Source: SVTX01 sp045653805
GTDB taxonomy: Bacteria > Bacillota > Clostridia > Oscillospirales > CAG-272
Assembly (NCBI GenBank): GCA_045653805.1
Contig: JAZOMF010000084.1
Location: forward strand, 16,216-80,215
DNA length: 64,000 bases
Direction of reading: 5' to 3'
The first letter of the stretch is position 1. The number at the start of each line of letters is the position of its first letter. The translations under genes were made by a program, and so were the position numbers. Below, piece by piece: positions 58,134 through 64,000 of this stretch. Below the pieces are notes generated by a model that was given only the letters and a program-made list of their open reading frames with translations, made no database searches and was not told where the DNA came from.

Positions 58134-59492
58134 ATGGCTGAAGATATTATCAGAAAGCTACCCTTCTCCGCTATTGCGGAGCAATCGCTCTTAGGCTCGA
58201 TCCTTATCGACCCCCAGTGCATAAATCTCGTGGCAGATTCTATCTCCTCAAACGACTTTTACCTTGAGGAGCACAAGCAGATATATCTTGCTATGCACGG
58301 TCTTTTCGTGACCAATAGCCAGATCGATATCGTAACTCTCATCGACGAGCTTGTTAAAAAGGGTATTTATTCAAAATCGGGCGGCGAAGAATACATAAAG
58401 GTCATTGCGCAGACCGTTCCCAACGCCCTCAACGTCAAGGACTACGCAAAAATAGTCAAGGACAAGAGTATATTGCGCCAGCTCATCGGTATGTGCAACG
58501 AGGTTTCCGACGCGGCATATTCGGAGCAGGACGAGGTTGCAGGCATTCTCGAGTCTGCCCAAGGTAAGCTTTATTCCATAACCCAAGGACGTGAGACCAA
58601 AAACTTCCGTCACATCCGCGAGGTGCTTACCGACGTATACGCCCACCTCAGCGCTCTGCGCAATGACCCCGAGGGTCAGCAGGGTACGTCCACAGGCTTC
58701 CGCTCTCTTGACCGAGTGCTTGCGGGAATGGGCAACAGCGACCTCGTTATCGTAGGAGCACGACCCGGTATGGGCAAGACCTCCTTCTGTCTTAATATAG
58801 GAACCAACGTAGCAAAGCAAACCAAGAAGGCAGTTGCCATCTTCTCACTCGAAATGTCGGCAGAGCAGCTTGTAAGCCGTGTTATTTCCAGTGAGGCACT
58901 CATCGACAGCTACTCTCTCCGTACAGGCGAGCTGAAGCCCGAGGAGTGGGGGCACATCGCGCAGGCGGCATCCTCCCTTTCGGGATGCAACATCCTCATT
59001 GACGACACCCCCGGCATCTCGGTTACAAAGATGAAGGCAAAGCTTCGCCGCGTGGACAATCTCGGTCTCGTGATCATCGACTATCTGCAGCTTATGCAGT
59101 CGGATAAGAAGATCGAAAACAGAACTCAAGAGGTTTCGGAAATTTCCCGTTCCCTCAAGATACTTGCAAAGGAATTGAACGTTCCGGTTATTTGTTGCTC
59201 TCAGCTCTCCCGTGGAACAGAGGCAAACACAAACAAGCGCCCAATGCTCTCTCACCTTCGTGAATCGGGATCTATCGAGCAGGACGCTGACGTTATCATC
59301 TTCCTTTACAGAGACGAATATTACAAAAACGCCGAGGGCGGCGACAGTGTTGCCCCCGACACCGAGCAGAACGTGGCTGAGGTCATCATAGCCAAGAACC
59401 GTCACGGCTCAACCGACACCGTCAAAGTAGGCTGGACGGGACGATATACCAAGTTCCGCGAGCTTGCCAACGAAGAGCATCTTCCTCAATAA
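58134..59492 (+). CDS. dnaB: Replicative DNA helicase DnaB
   Basis: A 452-residue hexameric helicase. N-terminal domain (KLPFSAIAEQSLLGSILIDP), RecA-like domain with Walker A VGARPGMGKTSF, VAIFSLEMSAEQLVSR, Walker B VIIDYLQLM, and SRSLKILAKELNVPVICCSQ, then DADVIIFLYRDEYY. Called dnaC in B. subtilis. No intein. ATG after TTGGAGAAAATC is used. Confidence 0.96.
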   Translation: MAEDIIRKLPFSAIAEQSLLGSILIDPQCINLVADSISSNDFYLEEHKQIYLAMHGLFVTNSQIDIVTLIDELVKKGIYSKSGGEEYIKVIAQTVPNALNVKDYAKIVKDKSILRQLIGMCNEVSDAAYSEQDEVAGILESAQGKLYSITQGRETKNFRHIREVLTDVYAHLSALRNDPEGQQGTSTGFRSLDRVLAGMGNSDLVIVGARPGMGKTSFCLNIGTNVAKQTKKAVAIFSLEMSAEQLVSRVISSEALIDSYSLRTGELKPEEWGHIAQAASSLSGCNILIDDTPGISVTKMKAKLRRVDNLGLVIIDYLQLMQSDKKIENRTQEVSEISRSLKILAKELNVPVICCSQLSRGTEANTNKRPMLSHLRESGSIEQDADVIIFLYRDEYYKNAEGGDSVAPDTEQNVAEVIIAKNRHGSTDTVKVGWTGRYTKFRELANEEHLPQ

Positions 59493-59529
59493 GATGCTCC
59501 GCAAATAAAAATCGTATCGGAGATCATTT

Positions 59530-60927
59530 ATGATCGACATTTTACCGAGTTATTTTAAAGATCCACACGCACTGGCAGGTCTTGACGAGCGTGAGCCTGT
59601 CTTGGTCGCTCTTTCGGGCGGCTCAGACTCCTCTGCTCTTCTCCATCTGCTTTGTGTGTTGAAGCAAAAAAGAGACTTTCCGCTCTACGCGGCGCACGTC
59701 AACCACAACATCCGCACCGAGGCTTTTGGCAACGAGGCGGCAAGAGACGAGGCGTTTTGCACCTCTCTCTGCTCTTCCTTGGGAGTTGAACTGTTTGTGC
59801 ATCGCGCCGACGTGCCCCAAATAGCGCAAACTGAGGGTAAAAGCATTGAGACCGCCGCAAGAGACGTGCGATATGACTTTTTCGCCAAGATAATGGAGCA
59901 AAAAGGCATTCGCATCCTTGCCACCGCCCATAACGCCGACGATAATTTTGAAACCCAGATCTTCAATCTTTGTCGCGGATGCGGAATCGAGGGCATCAGT
60001 GGAATCCCCACGGTGCGACCTCTCGACCGAAAAGGGCAGTGCGTAGCGGTCAGACCTTTGCTGTCAGCCACCAAGCAAGAGATATTTGAGCTTTGTAGTC
60101 AAAACCACATCGAATACGTCAGCGATAGCACGAATTTTGAGGATGACTGCACCAGAAACAAGCTCCGCCTCAATTTTATCCCCATGCTCCGCGAGATATT
60201 TCCATCCCCTGAAAAATCGGGAGCGAGACTATCCGACGCGGCTCGCGAGGATAATGATTTCATCACTTCCGAGGCGAAGCGCTTTTTGGAAGGTTGCGAG
60301 AGCATCAACACCTGTCAGCTCTCCACCCTTCATCCCGCGGTTGCCAAGCGAGTCATAAAGCTTCGCTTTGACGAGACGTTTGCGGCAAGCCTTGAAAAGG
60401 TCCACGTAGACGAGGTTTTGAAGTTTGCAGCTTCGGGCAAAAACGGTTGCATTTCCCTTCCGTCGCTCACAAAAGCGGTATTTACTGACGGAGTGTTGAC
60501 CTTTGAGCCCGACAAAACCAAGAAAGACGCTGCCGAAAGCTACGAATTTCCTCTATCGGAGGGCTTCAACATTATAAACGGCACTCTTTTCGCCGTTTGT
60601 ATCACAAAATGCGGTTGCAATCAGCCTATAATTGACGTCAATTACTCGTTATATGCCTCCGCTGATCTAAAAGGCGAACACAACGAGCTGTATGCCAGAA
60701 ATCGCCGCGCGGGAGATGCCATTCTCGACGGCGGAGTCCACAAAAAGCTGAAAAAGCTTATGTGCGACAAAAAAGTGCCTCTATCCGATAGAGACACACT
60801 TCCCTTGATCATCTCCCGCGAGGAGATCATCTACACCCCTCTTTGTGCGATCAGCGATATCGCTCGCGCAAAGAAAGCTGAACGTGAGTTCAATATATCA
60901 ATATATAAATTGAAGCAAAAAATTTAA
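59530..60927 (+). CDS. tilS: tRNA(Ile)-lysidine synthase
   Basis: A 465-residue PP-loop ATPase that puts lysidine at position 34 of tRNA-Ile(CAU). PP-loop VLVALSGGSDSSALLHLL, then YAAHVNHNIRTEAF, ATAHNADDNFETQIFNLCRG, and substrate-binding DSTNFEDDCTRNKLR. The C-terminal domain ends with RAGDAILDGGVHKKLKKLMC. Typical length; followed by hpt and ftsH as in many Firmicutes. Confidence 0.95.
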   Translation: MIDILPSYFKDPHALAGLDEREPVLVALSGGSDSSALLHLLCVLKQKRDFPLYAAHVNHNIRTEAFGNEAARDEAFCTSLCSSLGVELFVHRADVPQIAQTEGKSIETAARDVRYDFFAKIMEQKGIRILATAHNADDNFETQIFNLCRGCGIEGISGIPTVRPLDRKGQCVAVRPLLSATKQEIFELCSQNHIEYVSDSTNFEDDCTRNKLRLNFIPMLREIFPSPEKSGARLSDAAREDNDFITSEAKRFLEGCESINTCQLSTLHPAVAKRVIKLRFDETFAASLEKVHVDEVLKFAASGKNGCISLPSLTKAVFTDGVLTFEPDKTKKDAAESYEFPLSEGFNIINGTLFAVCITKCGCNQPIIDVNYSLYASADLKGEHNELYARNRRAGDAILDGGVHKKLKKLMCDKKVPLSDRDTLPLIISREEIIYTPLCAISDIARAKKAEREFNISIYKLKQKI

Positions 60928-60953
60928 TCTAACTTAAGTCAGGAGAAAACATC

Positions 60954-61502
60954 ATGCATCAGGACGTTGAAAGAGTATTAGTAACCAAGGAAGAGCTTGA
61001 CCAGATCACCACTAAGCTTGCAGAACAGATCACCAACGACTATAAGGGCTCTGAAAAGCCTCTTATCCTCATCACCATTCTCAAAGGGTCTGTGCTGTTC
61101 GCATCCGATCTTATGAAGAAGATCGATCTTCCTATGGAGCTTGAATTCATGAAGGTATCCTCTTATGGAGAAGGCACAAAGACCTCCGGAGAGATCAAGA
61201 TACATCTCGACCTTATGAGAGAAAAGCTTGAGCAGTACGATCTTCTCATAGTTGAGGACATCGTAGACAGCGGACGTACACTGTCCCGTCTTACCCAGCT
61301 TCTCAAGAACAGAAATGCTAACAGCGTTAAGACCTGCACTCTCCTTGACAAGCCCTCGCGCCGCGAGGTTGACTTCGTTCCCGATTACTGCGGTCAGCAG
61401 ATCGAAGACGAGTTCGTGATCGGATACGGTCTCGACTATAACGAAAACTACAGAAATCTCCCCTACGTCGGCGTACTTAAGAGAAGCGTTTACGAAAAAT
61501 AA
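60954..61502 (+). CDS. hpt: Hypoxanthine phosphoribosyltransferase
   Basis: A 182-residue purine-salvage enzyme. PRPP-binding loop LLIVEDIVDSGRTLSRL, flexible loop region MKVSSYGEGTKTSGE, and C-terminal DEFVIGYGLDYNENYRNLPY. Makes IMP/GMP from hypoxanthine/guanine. RBS CAGGAG. Confidence 0.95.
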   Translation: MHQDVERVLVTKEELDQITTKLAEQITNDYKGSEKPLILITILKGSVLFASDLMKKIDLPMELEFMKVSSYGEGTKTSGEIKIHLDLMREKLEQYDLLIVEDIVDSGRTLSRLTQLLKNRNANSVKTCTLLDKPSRREVDFVPDYCGQQIEDEFVIGYGLDYNENYRNLPYVGVLKRSVYEK

Positions 61503-61538
61503 TTTTTTGGAAGCCTTCACACTACCATAACAAAAGAT

Positions 61539-61583
61539 TAACACAGAAGTGTTATACTTTGAAAGTGAAAAATTATACTTTCA
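61539..61583. promoter_or_regulatory. Two adjacent inverted repeats in the hpt-ftsH gap
   Basis: TAACAC-AGAA-GTGTTA (61539-61554) followed six bases later by TGAAAGT-N10-ACTTTCA (61560-61583). The first overlaps TATACT, a possible -10, though no good -35 is in place. They may be operators for ftsH or weak hairpins in a read-through transcript. Confidence 0.45.
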
Positions 61584-61654
61584 CTCATTTTAAACGGTCT
61601 TCTTTGGCATATAATAAAAAAAGACGATCCATTAGCACATAAACGGAGGACTAA

Positions 61655-63748
61655 ATGAAAAAAAGCATAAAACAAATATTATTTTATGTAGTTTTAATAG
61701 CGATAGTCATCATCGTATGCGTGATGCTGTTTGCTAAAAACGACGCCGCGGGAATGAAGTATTCCGACGTGGTGGAGGCGTTTAAGACCGAGCAGGTCGA
61801 AAGCTTCACCATGGGGAACGATAACGTCCTGAAGATCACCTTCAAGGACGGCTCTACCCTTGCCGAGGAGTTCGGCTCTCAAAATAAAGACGGCAAGTAC
61901 ACCGCAAGCTACAAGGTAGTAAGCCTCAGCCTTTTCCACGCCGACTTGGGAGACGACATCGAAGAGCAGATGGCGGCAGGAACGCTTGTAGGCGAATACG
62001 TTCCCCCCGCAGAATACTCGGCTTGGCTCACCTATATCCCCATCATTCTCGTTGTTGTGGCACTTATCGTAATGTACATCATTATGACCCGCCAGATCAG
62101 CAACGGTGGCCCCGGCAAGATGAACAGCTTCGCAAAATCCCGCGCAAAGATGGCAACTCCCGATCAAAAGGACAAGGTCACCTTCCGCGACGTTGCAGGT
62201 GCTGACGAAGAAAAGGAAGAGCTTGAAGAGGTCGTTGAATTTCTTAAAGACCCCTCCAAGTTTGCAAAGCTTGGCGCAAAAATCCCCCATGGCGTTCTGC
62301 TCATGGGCCCTCCCGGTACCGGTAAGACCCTGCTTGCAAAGGCAGTTGCCGGAGAGGCGGGTGTTCCCTTCTTCTCAATCTCCGGTTCGGATTTCGTTGA
62401 AATGTTCGTCGGTGTTGGTGCTTCGCGTGTACGCGACCTCTTCGACACCGCGAGAAAATCTCCCGCGTCCATCGTATTTATCGATGAGATCGATGCGGTA
62501 GGACGTCACAGAGGTGCAGGTCTCGGCGGCGGACACGATGAGCGTGAGCAGACACTCAACCAGCTTCTCGTTGAGATGGACGGCTTTGGCTCACACGATG
62601 GCATTATCGTAATTGCCGCAACCAACCGCCCCGACATTCTTGACCCCGCACTTCTCCGTCCCGGTCGTTTCGACAGACAGATAACAGTTAACTACCCCGA
62701 CATCAACGGAAGAGTTGAAATACTCAAGGTTCACACCCGCAACAAGCCCCTCGAAGGCTCGGTTGACCTCTCCGAGGTTGCCCGCATGACCGTAGGCTTT
62801 ACCGGTGCAGACCTTGCAAACCTCCTCAATGAGGCGGCTCTTCTGGCAACAAGAAGAGGAAAGAGCCTCATTGGTATGGATGACATCTCCGATGCATTCA
62901 TCCGTGTAATTGCAGGTCCCAAGAAGAAGTCCAGAGTAATGAAGGACGAGGAAAAGAGAAACACCGCATACCACGAGGCAGGTCATGCTATGATTGCATA
63001 CCACCTCGACCTCGACCCCGTTCAGCAGATATCTATCATTCCCTCGGGCAGAGCACTCGGCTACACACTCAATCCTCCTAAGGAAGACAAGTACAGCGTT
63101 TACAAGAGCGAGCTCAAGAAGGAAATTTCCATGCTCCTTGGCGGACGTGCGGCTGAAGAGATCATCAACGGCGACGTAAGCGGCGGTGCATCCAACGATA
63201 TTGAGCGCGCTACCAAGACCGCCAAGAAGATGATAACCAGACTGGGTATGTCCGACGTTCTCGGTCCCCGTTGCTTTGGTAACGATCAGAGCGAAGTATT
63301 CCTCGGACGTGACTTCTCTTCTTCCCAGGATTATTCCGAGGAGATCGCGGCAAAGATCGACAACGAGATCCACGAGGTCATCAGTGAGGCTTACAATAAG
63401 GCAAAGGATATCCTCACCAAGGATATTGAAAAGCTCCACTTTATCGCGGACTTCCTGGTTAAGCACGAGATAATGGACGGCGATCAGTTCAAGGCTATTA
63501 TGGAGAGCGAAAGCCCCGTAATGGAAGAGATCGAGGCTATTGCCGAGGCAAAGAAGCAGAAGAGCGCAGATGACAACAAGGCGCGCGAGGAAGAAAACGC
63601 CGAAAAGGCAAGAGCTGAGGCTGAGGCGCAGGCGGAAAGCCAGACCGAGGAAAGCGCAACCGAGGAGCTTAAAACCGAAGCGGTAGACGGCAACGCAAGC
63701 GAAGCCGACGAAGCAAAGGATGAAAGCGCCAACGGCGAAAATGAATAA
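61655..63748 (+). CDS. ftsH: ATP-dependent zinc metalloprotease FtsH
   Basis: A 697-residue membrane AAA+ protease that degrades misfolded and regulatory membrane proteins. Two N-terminal helices (about 7-27 and 128-148) around an external domain, AAA module with GPPGTGKTLLAKAVAG, VFIDEIDAVG and ATNRPDILDPALLRPGRFDR, then the zinc site in AYHEAGHAMIAY with Asp ligand in the following helical part. The last 70 residues are an acidic Ala/Glu/Asp-rich tail, longer than in most homologues. GGAGGA before the ATG. Confidence 0.97.
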   Translation: MKKSIKQILFYVVLIAIVIIVCVMLFAKNDAAGMKYSDVVEAFKTEQVESFTMGNDNVLKITFKDGSTLAEEFGSQNKDGKYTASYKVVSLSLFHADLGDDIEEQMAAGTLVGEYVPPAEYSAWLTYIPIILVVVALIVMYIIMTRQISNGGPGKMNSFAKSRAKMATPDQKDKVTFRDVAGADEEKEELEEVVEFLKDPSKFAKLGAKIPHGVLLMGPPGTGKTLLAKAVAGEAGVPFFSISGSDFVEMFVGVGASRVRDLFDTARKSPASIVFIDEIDAVGRHRGAGLGGGHDEREQTLNQLLVEMDGFGSHDGIIVIAATNRPDILDPALLRPGRFDRQITVNYPDINGRVEILKVHTRNKPLEGSVDLSEVARMTVGFTGADLANLLNEAALLATRRGKSLIGMDDISDAFIRVIAGPKKKSRVMKDEEKRNTAYHEAGHAMIAYHLDLDPVQQISIIPSGRALGYTLNPPKEDKYSVYKSELKKEISMLLGGRAAEEIINGDVSGGASNDIERATKTAKKMITRLGMSDVLGPRCFGNDQSEVFLGRDFSSSQDYSEEIAAKIDNEIHEVISEAYNKAKDILTKDIEKLHFIADFLVKHEIMDGDQFKAIMESESPVMEEIEAIAEAKKQKSADDNKAREEENAEKARAEAEAQAESQTEESATEELKTEAVDGNASEADEAKDESANGENE

Positions 63749-63761
63749 TTAAATCAAATAA

Positions 63762-63790
63762 AAAAGCCTATCGCGGTGCGATAGGCTTTT
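63762..63790 (+). terminator. Rho-independent terminator of ftsH
   Basis: AAAAGCCTATCGC, GGT, GCGATAGGCTTTT; perfect arms, 13 bases past the stop. Confidence 0.9.
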
Positions 63791-63835
63791 GTGTTTCAAA
63801 TTTTGATTTGTCGGTGTGTTGTACGACACCCTAAA

Positions 63836-63867
63836 CCGCAGGGGAGGGGCTTGCTCCTCCCGTTGCG
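63836..63867. repeat. GC-rich hairpin repeat (GGGGAGGGGCTTGC type)
   Basis: CGCAGGGGAGGGG, CTTG, CTCCTCCCGTTGCG: near-perfect palindrome in the non-coding tail after ftsH. Its form is that of a REP-like element; only one copy is in the window. Confidence 0.6.
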
Positions 63868-63887
63868 TCAATTTAAAATTATCGTTC

Positions 63888-63915
63888 ACGGGACGTCGAG
63901 GCGCCGTCCCCTACG
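63888..63915 (-). repeat. REP-like repeat, first copy of an inverted pair
   Basis: On the minus strand it reads CGTAGGGGACGGCGCC and ends TCGACGTCCCGT. It is the reverse complement of the copy 56 bases downstream, apart from one C. Confidence 0.85.
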
Positions 63916-63971
63916 ATCGCGAAATTGTTCAAAATCCTTCTACGGTAAATGAATTCGCAAACGTTTAAAAC

Positions 63972-64000
63972 CGTAGGGGACGGCGCCCTCGACGTCCCGT
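63972..64000 (+). repeat. REP-like repeat, second copy, at the window edge
   Basis: CGTAGGGGACGGCGCCC, then TCGACGTCCCGT. The core CGTAGGGG and the inverted CGTCCC/CCGCCC end resemble the repeats found inside the transposase gene at 42.6 kb. The element may continue past the window. Confidence 0.85.

Overview
The window looks like a chromosomal segment of an anaerobic, probably endospore-forming member of the Clostridia (Bacillota). The evidence is an alpha/beta small acid-soluble spore protein, a class III fructose-1,6-bisphosphatase, a T-box leader, Firmicutes-type gene neighbourhoods (rimP-nusA-ylxR-ylxQ-infB; yybS-gdpP-rplI-dnaB; tilS-hpt-ftsH) and a full set of ferredoxin/H2 enzymes (Rnf, Nfn, bifurcating hydrogenase, second [FeFe] hydrogenase). 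I see no rRNA, tRNA, CRISPR array, phage or classical insertion sequence. Genus cannot be decided from the sequence alone.

Layout. 1-3.8 kb (minus): an exopolysaccharide regulation/assembly operon: CpsC-like adaptor, CpsD-like tyrosine kinase, a secreted anchored protein, an LCP ligase and the start of a CpsB-type phosphatase, from a consensus promoter at 3802-3830. 3.9-12.3 kb: RNase HI, an acyltransferase-fold protein without its catalytic His, a GH39-like protein with a degenerate active site, an M29 aminopeptidase, a GT2 enzyme with a large membrane partner, and a spore protein. 12.6-20.6 kb (minus): an Rnf operon with ApbE and a repeat-built lipoprotein; it has rnfC, D, G, E, A but no rnfB, and ends in NusG-II and Gx-transporter genes. 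21-30 kb (plus): a LysR regulator, NfnAB, a HydABC-type bifurcating hydrogenase and a group B [FeFe] hydrogenase. Together 12.6-30 kb form one redox island linking ferredoxin, NADH, NADPH, H2 and a membrane ion gradient.

30-37.9 kb: a possible frameshifted small membrane protein, an orphan trpB behind a T-box, a patch of decayed genes (M20 amidohydrolase, GH29 fucosidase, an unknown), fbp, and an overlapping GT8 / PlsC-like / CrtO-like set. 37.9-45.7 kb: a four-gene minus-strand operon (PepF, PqqD-like, S26-like peptidase, membrane-anchored XRE regulator), asnA, a REP-associated transposase carrying two inverted repeat copies inside its own reading frame, a DUF4304-like protein, an HPr-kinase-like protein, a small anchored protein and a beta-helix protein. 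PqqD + S26 peptidase + HprK-like kinase is the best candidate for a poorly described peptide-processing system. 45.8-64 kb: housekeeping genes (RsmF-like, HAD phosphatase, Nudix, IF-2/NusA operon, YybS-GdpP-L9-DnaB, TilS-Hpt-FtsH), ending in a cluster of intergenic repeats whose core resembles the repeats inside the transposase.

Start codons were moved inward from the longest open frame wherever a Shine-Dalgarno sequence sits inside the longer frame. All functional calls rest on motif recognition by eye; no search or alignment was run.
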